Below, piece by piece: positions 44,013-54,557 of a stretch of 64,000 nt of DNA (the stretch's first letter is position 1; each line of letters begins with the position of its first letter). A program made the translations under genes and the position numbers. The DNA comes from Mytilinidion resinicola (Eukaryota > Ascomycota > Dothideomycetes > Mytilinidiales > Mytilinidiaceae), in contig NW_022985447.1 in NCBI RefSeq assembly GCF_010093595.1, forward strand, positions 473,218 through 537,217, read 5' to 3'. Below the pieces are notes generated by a model. The model did no database searches. It was not told the origin of the DNA and saw only the letters and a program-made list of their open reading frames with translations.

Positions 44013-45851
44013 ATGTCAGGCTTCGAGGTTGCCGGCATCGTTCTTGGCGCGATACCTTTGGTGATCGCAGGCCTCGAGTATTACGAAGAAGGCCTGGGGA
44101 AAGTGAAAGCTTTCTGGAAGTGGGAAGATGAACTCTCCGAAGCTATTCGCAAGCTTTGGGGGCAGTATAGCTCCTATGAGCTTACCATCCGCGGTCTTCT
44201 TGCGTCTATCACGTCAGAGGCCGAGCTCGAGGAAATGATGGGAGACACCACTGGCAAACTTTGGAAGAGCGAAGACATATGCGAAAGGCTTCAGGACAAG
44301 CTTGCAACTGCATATCAGCCCTATTTATACACCGCGTCCGAGATAGAAAGGATTATATTAGAGATGACAGCATGTCTAAATCTCAACAAAGCTACCCAGG
44401 TAAGGCTATATACCGTATTACATTTACCTTCGATGTTGACAAGAAACTAGATCACTCGCAATGAGCTTGAGGCAGTAGTGATTGCAAACCCCAGAACCAT
44501 GAGGAGTGGCTCTTCTCGTGACTTCCAATTCCAAAAACGAATCAAATTCACTATGAAGAAACAGAAGGTCAAACGACAACTACAACAATTGGAAAGCTGC
44601 ATTGCCAGGCTCGATACCTTTACTGAAAAAGCCGAGAAGCTAGAACCATACAAAAGCAACAACAAGTCGAAATTCACAGTTCCTTTGCATCGCATACAGC
44701 AATACGCCAAAAGCTTGTACCAAGTACTGAATCGATCCTGGGGTTGTGACGCTCATTCAAATCATGCAATCAATCTCTTATTGGAGCAACGAATGGTGCT
44801 TGCGAAGAAGAAAATGAAAAACTTGAATCCTTCGACGGACAAATGCTCCGACGGCATCGCTCGCTTCGTGTTGTCGATTTCAGACCCTTCCTTACCTTCC
44901 GGGTGGAGAGATGCTGAGGTCCAGGTTATGGAGGAGTCGGAACTGCCAACCAAGTACGTATTGATGCCTTCTGGTGAATATACTATATACGTTCACGCTC
45001 TGACTCGACACAGAAGCAAGAGTAAAGTAACAATCGCAGTTTCCCCGCCATCACCGACTGCTCAGAGTGCCACGGACACCCTCAAGGCACTTAAGGAGAT
45101 TACAAGTGTCTGCTCAGCATTACAAGACTATCCGTTTGCCACGACATGTCCAAGATTCTACCTAGACCATTCCGGCAAACTCAAAGGAATATTTGGCGCA
45201 CCGAAGCGACTCACAGTGAATGACAGCGATTTCATGACTCTAGATGAACTAATCCGGGATAGCTCTGTATCTGGTACGCAGAAACTGACTAAGGAAGAAT
45301 GCTATTTGCTTGCTGTAACGCTGTCGTCTTCTCTTCTACAACTACATTCAACACCATGGCTGCGGAGCCGGTGGAGCAAGCGAGATATCTCCTTCATCAA
45401 ACTCGCCCCGTCCCAAAAAGGCAACCCTGGAAGCGTTGTACAAGTCAGATATCCCTACGTAACACAAAACTGGTCCCCACAAGACCTTAGCGCTCAAAAT
45501 CATTTATTCGATGCAGAAGGCGATAGCTCGAAGCTTCTCGCTCTTGGAATAGTTCTTCTAGAAGTCTACTTCAACCAACCCATCGAAAGCCTCCGCGCTG
45601 AGACGCCTGGAGGTCTTTCTCAGCCACCGAACGATTATGAAAATCTCAGCATTGCCAACCGCTGGGTTAGACGGGAAAAGGGGAATCTCTCGTGGGCCTT
45701 CCAGAATGCAGTCTCGCATTGTTTGAAGTGCTTTGCCGATCCCAACGCCGATCTCCAAGATCCAGACTTTCGCCAAGGAGTGATCGATCAGGTTCTCATT
45801 CCACTTCAGGACGAATTGTCTCTTTGGACGGATGGGCCGCCGAGGGGGTAG
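44013..45851 (+). CDS. DUF7580 domain protein (HeLo-like N-terminus, kinase-like C-terminus)
   Basis: Two exons, 44013-44399 and 44451-45851 (intron GTAAGG...GAAACTAG, 51 bases), giving 595 residues. The start MSGFEVAGIVLGAIPLVIAG followed by LEYYEEGL and a helical segment is the usual opening of fungal DUF7580 proteins. This opening resembles the prion-inhibition/HeLo type of N-terminal domain. The C-terminal part has features of a degenerate kinase fold (LAVTLSSSLLQLHSTPWL, then DISFIKL, LLALGIVLLEVYF), and DPDFRQGVIDQVLIPLQDEL closes the family. Such proteins are frequent in fungal accessory regions and are suspected of roles in non-self responses, but no function is proven. It is head to head with the giant pseudokinase gene. 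Confidence 0.78.
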
Positions 45852-46908
45852 CGGCATGAAAGGTCGTACCCTTGGCCTGAGTCTTTCTACGGCGTACCGT
45901 GCGCCACTTCCAAGCGCGTCCATGCACACGCGCGTTATCAGGGGTACGAGTGCTGCGTGGGTCTGTAGTGCTACATCAAGTGGTGCAGCCACCCACAGCC
46001 ATAGTGTAGAGGTGCTAGACTTTCATGAACGCAACAGCAGCAGCCGGTTGTGTTGGGATGGACGCAGAGAACATGGTGATGCGAGGAGATAGAGCAGGAC
46101 AAAGTGACAACGTAATCATGGTCACGTGACAACCAACAACACTTGGTAGAATAGTGGCTAAGCCACAGTTGATCCTGCCCGAAATGATTTCAGTACGGCG
46201 TGGCAGCTCGCATTTTGTGCGGACTGTGCTTTCCTTTGCCAAGCAAGGCTGAAGCCTCCTAAGACCTTCCAAGGTTTTACCTGCTTCATCCCTGTTGTAC
46301 AGCATGGTTGATATGAAGTGGAGTTGTTAGCTTCGAGCTCCTCCAGCAACTGACCACCAATCCATTACAGACTCTTTCCACGTCTGGTGACCTATCGCTA
46401 ATATCATGCCGCAATATTGGCATACACGCCACAATATTGGCATATAAAGTAGCTTTTCCGGACGCCTCTACATAGGGGGGGAGAGCAGCCTCTTAACCAA
46501 TTGTTATTCAAGCCACTTCAACATTAGCCCAGAAAAGGAGGTTAACCAGGGTCGACTCAGCTCCCGCGCTGGACCACCGGGCGTGAATAGAGGCTGTATG
46601 TATGTTATCAGGACACTTGGGCACACAAGGCTGAGAAAAGCTAATGCAAGGTTAGGCCGGGAACTTGGTGGGTCCCCCAGCGCGCTGCCATATTTTTCAT
46701 TTATTCTGTACTCTACTCTACCCACTACCACTACGCCTCTGAATCGCTTCGCCGTAGGTGCTTGAAGACAAAGGGACGCAACATACAGCCCTTCTGTCTT
46801 GGTGTACATCGAAGATCCGTGTGTCGAGTCCCAGCCTTTGTATCTCATCAGCCTGCCACGACATTACAGCTGCAACCCCGAGTTGACGCGAACTTTCTGC
46901 TAGAGAAG
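45852..46908. other. Intergenic region with a repeated palindromic motif
   Basis: 1.06 kb without a supported gene. At about 46407-46443 the motif GCCRCAATATTGGCATA occurs twice in tandem with a 20-base period; each copy has inverted ends (ATGCC...GGCAT) around AATATT. This could be a pair of binding sites upstream of the ECM33-like gene, or a small repeat. Confidence 0.45.
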
Positions 46909-48449
46909 ATGTTTCTAGCATTGCGCATCACCGCTGTATTGTGTACATTCATAAGCGTCGCTTCTTCAGGTATTGCGTTCTCGCAACCCAGTTTGACTAA
47001 AGCGAGAAATCCTGGCGTGTTCAAGCCTGCAATGGAACGACGACGATACAAAAGCAAGACGACGCGACAGCCCTTGCTAGCTGCACGACTTTCACAGGGG
47101 ACGTGACCATAGCGACTGGCGTCACCGATCAAATTGACGTCGGAGACTTACAACGCGTCAACGGCGACTTCGTCGTAACTAATGTCTCGCTCTTCTCAAG
47201 CTTGGGTGGGCCCAGCCAGGAGAAGATTGACGGCAAATGCGTAATGAATGAGGTTCAAGTCCTTACAACACTTAGCTTTCCAGACCTCACCAACGTAGGA
47301 GATATCGAATGGAACGCCCTGCCAAATCTTCAGCAATTTATTTTCACAGCTGGTATCAACTTGGTTACGGGGGTCAGGATCCAGTACAGTGAGTTGGATA
47401 GTCTGGATGGGCTCAATATAAAGGTGGCGGACACTGTTCTTATCGCAAACAACCGTAATTATACCTTGCCGTATATCCTGCAATCCGGAATAGCTAACAC
47501 TGACCGCAGGATACCTAAACAATATTTCGATCCCACTCACCAACATCGGTAGTTCATTGACCATAGAAGCGAATAACCCCGCCGTAAACATATCATTTCC
47601 TAGCCTGCAATGGGCAAGCAATATAACAATCAGAAATGCGTCTTCAATAGATATGCCGTCTCTTAATTATGTGGACGATTCTTGGGGTATTTCCTGTTGC
47701 GACATGGAGGATCTTACCGTGAATACTCTGAGTGTTATCAAAGGGGCCCTCGAAATGCACAGCAATACCTATCTCAGAAAGGTCTCAATGCCCAATATTC
47801 TGTCGGTTGGAAGCCTGGCAATTCAGAACAACACCGTGATTGAATCGATCAATGGGTTCGGCCAACTTGGTACAGTAAATGGGACTATCGAGTTTGATGG
47901 CGATTTCAACAAGTAAGTGCTCGAAGAGTTCCGGTATTCTATCGCGTATTTATTCGTACCTAATTGCCGAATAGGGTTCTACTTCCAGACCTAAAGAGAG
48001 CAGGCGCGCTCTCAATTAGCAGTACGAAGACCGCTCTGAACTGCTCGGCCTTCGATGACTATCTAAACGAAGGGGTTCTGCAATCCTACATATGCAACAG
48101 AGAAGTGCACAAGGCAATTGTTAGTCCGTCGACCTCTGTCTCCCCAAGCAAATCATCTTCTGTACAAAAACCTACAATTACCAAAAAAAGTCTCTCCACT
48201 GGTGCGAAGGCAGGGATAGGTGCTGGCACAGCTATTGCAGCTCTAGCCTTGCTCTTTGTCGGTAGCTTTCTTCTCTTCCGGCGACATAGACTGCGAGTTC
48301 AGCCCCATACGCCTGATGAGTCTACCAAACCTGAACTCGACGGGGAGGATCATTGGGAAAAAGCCCGAGTCGAAGATTCTCGAGAGTTACCCACTGGTCA
48401 AGAAGCTGTGGAGCTGGAGGCTCCACATCACGTTAGTGAACTCGGCTAA
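46909..48449 (+). CDS. ECM33/SPS2-like receptor L-domain membrane protein
   Basis: Four exons: 46909-46969, 47026-47454, 47510-47912 and 47975-48449, giving 455 residues. A signal peptide is encoded by exon 1 (MFLALRITAVLCTFISVASS). Splicing then produces ACNGTTTIQKQDDATALASC, the typical opening of Ecm33-family wall proteins. Repeating L-domain strands follow (VTIATGV..., LSFPDLTNVGDIEW, LNNISIPLTNIGSSLTI, LEMHSNTYLRKVSMPNIL). Many N-glycosylation sites are visible. After a Ser/Thr-rich stalk there is a single membrane span (IGAGTAIAALALLFVGSFLLF) with a basic stop-transfer RRHRLR and a cytosolic tail of about 55 residues. True Ecm33 is GPI-anchored, so this is a transmembrane variant that may act in wall organisation or signalling. 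Confidence 0.88.
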
Positions 48450-48579
48450 GCTGTCTACTACTAACTATACGTTCTGCGAGTTCGTACCCTTGTAAGATAG
48501 TCTTACAAAGAGGTTATCTTTCCTATCAACCTAGGTTTTAGGCGCGAACTTAGAAGGTGTAGAGCAATTCAAGACTTAC

Positions 48580-48957
48580 ATGCTGTATACTACTGCTTCT
48601 TCCGTCTCTGCGACAGCAGCTCCGAGTATTTATACTACTCTAGCCTCATCATCCGCAAACCCTACATCATCCAGTTCGCACAGCCTCTCCACCAGAGCAT
48701 CTATAGTGATTGGAATGGTCGTTGGAATCGCTGTTTTGACTATAATAATAGCGTTAGTATGGCTACTTCTTCGAAGAAGAGGTCGAGCATGCGCAGATAT
48801 CCAGCAAGTACCGGGATGCCCACAATACCCGCCAGAAGAAATGGAAGCGTCCCACGAGACGCAAGAGCTGCCAATCTCATATCCAACAGTTAAATATGAA
48901 ATGGCCGTGCCACTCTCGAAGCTCCATGGGGATGTCGTGGTTGCACCAGTTCATTGA
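48580..48957 (+). CDS. Detached single-span membrane tail, probably gene fragment
   Basis: A frame of 125 codons with a Ser/Thr/Ala-rich stalk, one hydrophobic span (IVIGMVVGIAVLTIIIALVWLLL), a basic stop-transfer RRRGR and a Pro/Glu-rich cytosolic tail. It has no signal peptide and no ectodomain. It resembles the C-terminal part of fungal surface receptors, such as the preceding ECM33-like gene, and begins 131 bases after that gene's stop. It may be the tail of a lost paralogue, or an alternative last exon. The start codon is only the first in-frame ATG. Confidence 0.45.
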   Translation: MLYTTASSVSATAAPSIYTTLASSSANPTSSSSHSLSTRASIVIGMVVGIAVLTIIIALVWLLLRRRGRACADIQQVPGCPQYPPEEMEASHETQELPISYPTVKYEMAVPLSKLHGDVVVAPVH

Positions 48958-49342
48958 AGACATGTGTAAGAATTAGGCTCACAAGCGACGTTTGGAACAA
49001 TGTTCTCAGCGACACCGCAGTACCAGTGGGCCCCCGGATATATCTTGAGAGCTGTTTGAATAAAGCCTCTGGGAATGATGCCCATTTTGTCCATGAAAGC
49101 CACCCGGGGGCCGGAATCAATGCCTCCGAGAGAAGCCACTAAAGCCTGAAGACGTATCAGAGCCCGTCAACCATTACGAATTGAGCGGGTGTTGCCGGAC
49201 GAGAGTGGTAATTTACCGTTACTCCTATGATAGCCTTCGATACTTCTGGATGTTCGGCGACGAATGCGGCAGCCTCCAGATCCGGCACGTTCATATGCAA
49301 GTGCGCCCTGCGCAGATCAACGCCAACGTTACTCGCACACTC

Positions 49343-49343
<1 letters not shown>
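48951..49343 (-). CDS. Possible two-exon coding remnant, family unknown
   Basis: Two - strand frames join in phase across a good intron. The first exon ends at 49217 (...KAIIGVT), the intron runs GTAAAT...GTCTTCAG (71 bases), and the second exon is 49145-48951 (ALVASLGGIDSGPRVAFMDK..., ending at a stop). The amino-acid composition is balanced and protein-like (IYPGAHWYCGV). The 5' side runs into the 32-base homopolymer and then lies antisense to the next + strand gene, so the true start is unknown. I do not recognise a family. It may be the 3' part of a decayed gene. Confidence 0.35.

Positions 49344-49375
<32 letters not shown>
49344..49375. repeat. Poly-C homopolymer of 32 bases
   Basis: An uninterrupted run of C on the + strand (G on the - strand). 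Such a run is a candidate quadruplex-forming tract on the - strand and a likely place for sequencing length errors. Confidence 0.97.
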
Positions 49376-49517
49376 ACTTCCCTCGGAGTAATACCTTTGT
49401 AAGATTGATCCGGGGAGCGGGTCCGGGGAACCTTTAAGAGCAGAACACCCACATATCAAACCACCGCTCAACACCACTACTCCTCGGATCTTGAAACCCT
49501 CCGACGCCATCTCCACC

Positions 49518-50487
49518 ATGGCCGCCTCGACATCCTCAATCTCCAGCCCCCCGGCCGTGGCCAAACCAAAAGAGAACCGTCCATTCTTCCTTTCCCCTTC
49601 CGCGTTCGCCAAATTCGCCGCAGCATGTGGTCCTATAGCCATCACTTTCTTTTTTATCATGCTGCCCGCCGCCAGCTTCCTGCCGCCCATCTCGCCGTAC
49701 CGCAGCGCCGAAGCCGTGGCGCATCACTACCAGCGCCATGAAACCGGGCTTAAGGGCGGTATCGCGCTGATGACTTTAGTCGGTTTCTTCTTCCCCATGT
49801 ACACGTGCGCAATTGGGGGCCAGATCTCGCGGATTCCCGGTGTACCCACCACGGTGCTGAATGCGCAATTGCTCGGTGGATGTCTCGGTGGATTATTCCT
49901 TACACTACCGGCGTACTTCTTTGCAACGACGGTGTACAGGACTGATCGTGCGCCGGAGCTGATTCAGCTATTGAATGATCTTAGCTGGATCTTTTTCGCC
50001 ATGGTATGTTTTTCACTTGCACGAAACAATCAATTTTAAGCTCTTTTGAAAGTCGACACGCTGACGTCTCTGACAGCCGTTTGCGAGTCTACTCTGCCAG
50101 GACGTCGCCTTCAGTTGGGCAGTACTGCTAGATCGGAGAGAAAAACCGCTGTACCCGCGCTGGCTGGCGTTCCTGACGACGGCGCTGACTCTAACTTTCT
50201 GGCCAGCGCTGGGCGTTCATTGTGTGAAGAGCGGCGCGATAGCGTGGAATGGTGGTTTAGCATTTTGGACGGTGGGCGTCGGAGGAGGCGCCCAGATCTG
50301 TATTATATCCTTGATGACATATCTGGCAGCTGATCGAACGGATTTGCCGAGTGAGGTCGACATCAGAGAGGGAGCGTTTCTGAGTGAGGAGGCATTGAGC
50401 GGGAGATTCGTGACCAGAGACGAAGTCGGGAGGCTGGTGGAGAGATTGGTAGCAGAGCGGACAAAGATCGGGAAAGAAGCCAATTAA
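49518..50487 (+). CDS. Polytopic membrane protein, unknown family
   Basis: Two exons, 49518-50003 and 50077-50487 (intron GTATGT...TCTGACAG, 73 bases), for 298 residues. ATG 49518 has the good context caccATGgc. Hydrophobic spans are visible at about residues 35-55 (ACGPIAITFFFIMLPAAS), 85-105 (GGIALMTLVGFFFPMYTC), 120-145 (LLGGCLGGLFLTLPAYFFA), 152-165, 190-210 (WLAFLTTALTLTFWPALG) and 222-245. The C-terminal tail is charged and soluble. Small fungal membrane proteins of this shape often sit in accessory or metabolite clusters, but no biosynthetic neighbour is present here. No named domain recognised. Confidence 0.75.
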
Positions 50488-50665
50488 GTAGACGAAGATG
50501 GAATACAAAACAAATGGAAGAGCCACATCCAATGTATTGAAGTCATTTGTATTTTCTGACAGGGCAGGGGTCTATACATGTGCAAACCAATGCTGAATTT
50601 CAAGCCGTGAACTGCCCCCAACATCGAGAGTATGCTACCGAACTTTCGTACTTCTTCCAACTCAA

Positions 50666-52604
50666 TCAACTGGCAAACATCTTACTATTTTGTAGCCTCT
50701 TCTCCTCACGATGCTTGCCGATCCAGTCGATGATATACCTTTCATACTGCCAGATCCTGCTCCGATTCTTTAGCCCCTTGAGACTGCTCCAGTTGCGCGC
50801 GATATCAGAATATAGTTGATACCAGTTGATCTTCTCCGGCGGCACTGTCCAAACCAACTCTTTCAGAGCTTCACTCTCGCACTGAGTGATTAATTTGTCA
50901 ACTCTGCGGTCCATAATGCTTCTCTCCGCACCCAGCCACATGTCAAGAAGTTCGGGCATCTCCTCCCGTATCACCCTCCTATACAAATTGAACTCTTCCA
51001 CGAAAACTTTTTCTTCGGCCTTCTCCATCTTCAGTGCCTCGACCGTGACCATGCTCCAAAGATAGGGTTTCTGGTCGCTCCATGTCTCCCACAGCCATGG
51101 CATATCTCGCTGAATGAACGTGCGCCAAAGGTAGATGGGCAGCTGGTAGAATGTGCGCGAAGATAAACGCAAGTTCGCAATGTCTTTCGGATCGAGGTAG
51201 CCCAGAACCTCCAATCTTAATTCCAATGGTAAAGTGGTGAACCGATCATCCTGCCCCTCGGCGGAAGGCGACCCAAGGCCCTTGAATGCTCCAGCTTGAG
51301 TATCAAAGTTTGGGTCTTCAGACACTGCTGAACGAAGTATCTGACTTAGGCGAGGCACGAAGACCGGGTTGGCTGCAAGATATTCTGTGCCATCAGCGTG
51401 TATCCACCACTGATTTTGGCAGGCCTCTATGTCCTTGTCCCTTTCGGTTTTGGGGGACCAGTGGTACTCGGGTTCAGCGTAGTACCATGCGCAGAGTCCA
51501 TTGACATCGAATTCCCCGAATTCTAGTTTTGACATTCGCAGGAAGATGTCCAGACATGCTGTATGGAAGGGCATAGATTCGTGTCCAAGCTAAATTCACC
51601 AGAAGTTAACGAGAGTATAAATCAGCGACAACAGTAATGAGTAGCAGTAGTGCCGTGCAACTCCAGGCCTGAATAACTTACACCCCATATGGTGTCTGAC
51701 GCGCAGACCTCCTCAACGCCGTGTCTTGCTGGGATGACTTCTGGATCACCTCCACTGTCCGTCGAAGGCATGTGGTCGCAAAGTCCGGAGAGGAAGTGAG
51801 TGCTCGTTGCTTCGAAGTCTTGGTCATGCTCATCAGGGCTCCACCGTTCAAGCTTCCGAACAAAGCATTGGAAGGTGGTACAGCCACGCATTTCTTCAGC
51901 AGTAATGCGATGCCCGTTGTAACCGCGATCGCATGTGCAAGTTGGTCCCGCTATATGTTCGCATCCTGTGTCATGTTAGCATGGACTGATATGCTGGGGA
52001 TACCCGTACCCGTTCCGCGGGAGAATTTTGACGGGCGCCCACCTTCTACTTCTCTGTCCGCTAATTCTTTTTCTATCTTAATGATATCCCCTATACGTTT
52101 TCCGCCAGCCGGTTGCTCTGTCTCCATGAGATCCGGATGATGGTGTGGGTTGTGAGGCTTATATGCGAGACCAGAATCGCTCTTGAGAAAACGGGCCCAT
52201 TCGGGCTCTGAGTCGGCATCTGTCATCTCCACGTCGTATTCCGTTCCCTCCAGATCTTCGATTTCACCATCACCAAGATCGTCGTCGGACTCGAATTCGT
52301 ACTCTTCCTCCCCGTCAGAGCTCTCATACACATAGTTGGAATCGTTCTCGTCCTCATCCACCGCGATAGCGCGCCATTCTCCTTCTCCCTGCCGGCGGTC
52401 AGGGGGCTCTTTTCCTCTCCAAACGCCATAGCATCCGTCTTCGCTAGTACACGATGAATCCCACCGATTCTCAGCTGGAACAAACCGCGTGTTTCCGTCT
52501 CCCGTGTTCATCCAAGCATGCGACGGTGGGTCGTCTGGCTTTCGGAGACGGCTAATGTTGAATACAACGTCGCAGAGGCGACAATGCACTTCTGAGTAGC
52601 CCAT
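50666..52604 (-). CDS. F-box protein with Cys-rich N-terminus
   Basis: Three exons: 52604-52010, 51965-51682 and 51589-50666, for 600 residues. The first intron is very short (44 bases, GTACGG...GACACAG); an alternative donor 6 bases away is also in phase. The second is GTAAGT...AATTTAG (92 bases). The N-terminus has Cys pairs (CRLCDVVFN) and an acidic stretch. The middle (GCEHIAGPTCTCDRGYNGHRIT, then GCTTFQC and HTACLDIFLRM) is a conserved fungal module. Residues about 405-440 form the F-box (FTTLPLELRLEVLGYLDPKD, then LRLSSRTFYQLP). F-box proteins bind Skp1 and bring substrates to an SCF ubiquitin ligase; the substrate is unknown. Confidence 0.82.
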
Positions 52605-53094
52605 TGTCGATTGAATTGATGTTTTGGAGGAAGGAGGAAGCAGGAGGAAAAATATTGAAGTATTTGAATGCGCGAAGGATTTTAGGTAGCAGTCGGGTAC
52701 CTAGAAGGCGTTACCTCTTTCGTATTAGGCTTTTAGACCCTGGATAACTTCTTATCTAACCTTTCCCCTTCATCAAACCCATGTCACGATCCTAGAGTTC
52801 CTTTCGTGATATAGCAAGACATCTCGCGTTCCAGCGCGTCTTCACGCGTTTATAGGCCTCTCGCAAGGCTTGGACGATGTCATACCAACAAACAAGCTTC
52901 TAACCTAGCGCAATTCTGTTACACCATCCGTCGTAGAGATCAGGCCATGATATTAAGCCAAAATCCACTTCACCTCCAGTTTCTATTCTCCAACACCCTT
53001 CTCTCTACAACCACAATATCCTAGTCAGCTCACCACCTTCTTTACCATCATAACCACTTCCAGCACCCAGCAATCATCCCACCAAACCATCACC
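52605..53094. other. Divergent promoter region
   Basis: 490 bases between the F-box gene and the next + strand gene. The part 52970-53090 is C/T/A-rich with few G, a typical fungal promoter/leader composition. No gene is seen. Confidence 0.5.
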
Positions 53095-53622
53095 ATGGCA
53101 ACCTCCGAAAACGTCACCCTCTCCGACCTCCACAGCCCAAAAGAAGCCTCCATCACCGCCTTCACAACCGTCCTGCCTGCCCTCAAGCATAAACTCATCT
53201 ACATTCGCCACCAGCACGATAGTAACACCCCCTTCCCTAAACCCCTCTTCGCCCCTCACCCCACCTACCCCGCTAACATACGAACTCAAGAGCACGAACC
53301 AGAGTACTTCCGCGCCGTCTCCTCCCTCTCCGACAACGACCTCACCTCATTCACTATCTCGGACCTCGAAGCGGTCCGCGTCGGCTCCAGCGCCTACGGC
53401 CTGCACCTCTTCGGCAAGGTAGGGCTCCCCGCCGCGCCGGGCTCGTACATCCATGTGAGGGTGTTCGTGGCCGCCGAGGAAGGAACGGATGGTGCGAGTG
53501 AGGAGGATCGCGTGGCAAAGCTTCATTGCATTCATACCGAGGAGGTGGTGAAGGAGGATGGAGACCATGTGTATCGTGCGATCTTCAAGAAGGACGATCC
53601 CTTGGAGTGGTTCGATACTTAG
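53095..53622 (+). CDS. Small conserved-looking protein, unknown function
   Basis: Single exon of 175 codons with a strong start context (caccATGgca). It begins with an acidic helix (LSDLHSPKEAS) and ends with a beta-rich half (SYIHVRVFVAAEEG, VAKLHCIHTEEV, VYRAIFKKDDPLEWFDT). C-ending codon preference matches real genes in this window. No signal peptide, membrane span or named domain is seen. The leader upstream is CT-rich. Confidence 0.65.
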   Translation: MATSENVTLSDLHSPKEASITAFTTVLPALKHKLIYIRHQHDSNTPFPKPLFAPHPTYPANIRTQEHEPEYFRAVSSLSDNDLTSFTISDLEAVRVGSSAYGLHLFGKVGLPAAPGSYIHVRVFVAAEEGTDGASEEDRVAKLHCIHTEEVVKEDGDHVYRAIFKKDDPLEWFDT

Positions 53623-54069
53623 GCTGAAGATACCCGAGAGCTTTGCAATTGAGATGGGGCGGGCTATGCGATATATAGTTTGGCTATTAGGAATGAACAG
53701 TACGTTCTGAAAGAGGGTGTAAGTCACGTGACAATTTAGTTCATTGCCGGATTTGATTAGAAGTGGACGCCACTCTGGAGGCATGGATCTCTGAGATCAA
53801 GTCTCCAAGATCTTTCTGTTCTTCTATCTCATTCCATTCTTCATCATAAAAGTGCAGAGTGTTTGGAGCTATGAGTCCTTGAAGAGTCCACCCTCTCTAA
53901 ACCTACGACATCTGCGAAAGAATAGGTTAAAGCTGGACCCAGAATCTACCTCGAAATTGGTCAGTCCATGATAACAATTAACTTTGTGAGGCAAGGCAAT
54001 GATTACTGTGGATCCATAATATGAGGTCTTCTTTGAATATGCGCTGCTATTAGTATTCCCATCTAGAAG

Positions 54070-54300
54070 GCACGCTAGGCATGAAAAAGGTAGCACACTC
54101 ATCAAGTACTCCGCCCGTGTGTACCTATTTACCACTACAGGAAGTGCTTCAGTACGTTTTTATATAGCCCAAGGCAAAGAGCATTTATCTTCTTTAAAAT
54201 CCTGAAAATCCATTGAAGCAACCCAAGCAGTGGCAGGCAGGTGTACACACGAGACAGCCTGTTCCAGAATTAATGTGCCACCTTTTCCATGCCCCGCTTG
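54070..54300 (+). repeat. Degraded inverted-end element, copy 1
   Basis: It starts GGCACGCTAGGCATGAAAAA and ends CACCTTTTCCATGCCCCGCT, so the ends are imperfect inverted repeats of about 25-30 bases. The interior shares long stretches with 60135-60550 (AGCCCAAGGCAAAGAGCAT, GAAGCAACCCAAGCAGTGGC). It is shorter than that copy by internal deletion. Confidence 0.8.
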
Positions 54301-54503
54301 AAAGGGTAGAAACCGCTGTGATTGAATGAAACTATACAGGCGTCCCGAGAGAATCGGACGTCGCTGTAAGCACTTGAGCCCATGTGTACCTAGGGATGAA
54401 TAGTCCGTAGCCTCTAAGCAATGTCAGCTTGCCCTCGACCATCTGAGTCGCCTTGTTCAAAGGTGACGCCTTTCGCAACTCCGCATACACTCACAATCAA
54501 GCT

Positions 54504-54518
54504 CCCCCCCCCCCCCCC
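54504..54518. repeat. Poly-C tract of 15 bases
   Basis: A second C homopolymer, just upstream of the transferase pseudogene. Confidence 0.95.
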
Positions 54519-54557
54519 ATAAATCGAGATTCACTAATTTAGTGTTAATTACACATT

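Larger units (their letters stand above)
53623..54557. other. Intergenic region with a degraded repeat and a poly-C tract
   Basis: Contains the repeat copy at 54070-54300 and a run of 15 C at 54504-54518. No coding region is supported; the DNA is AT-rich and looks repeat-derived. Confidence 0.5.
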
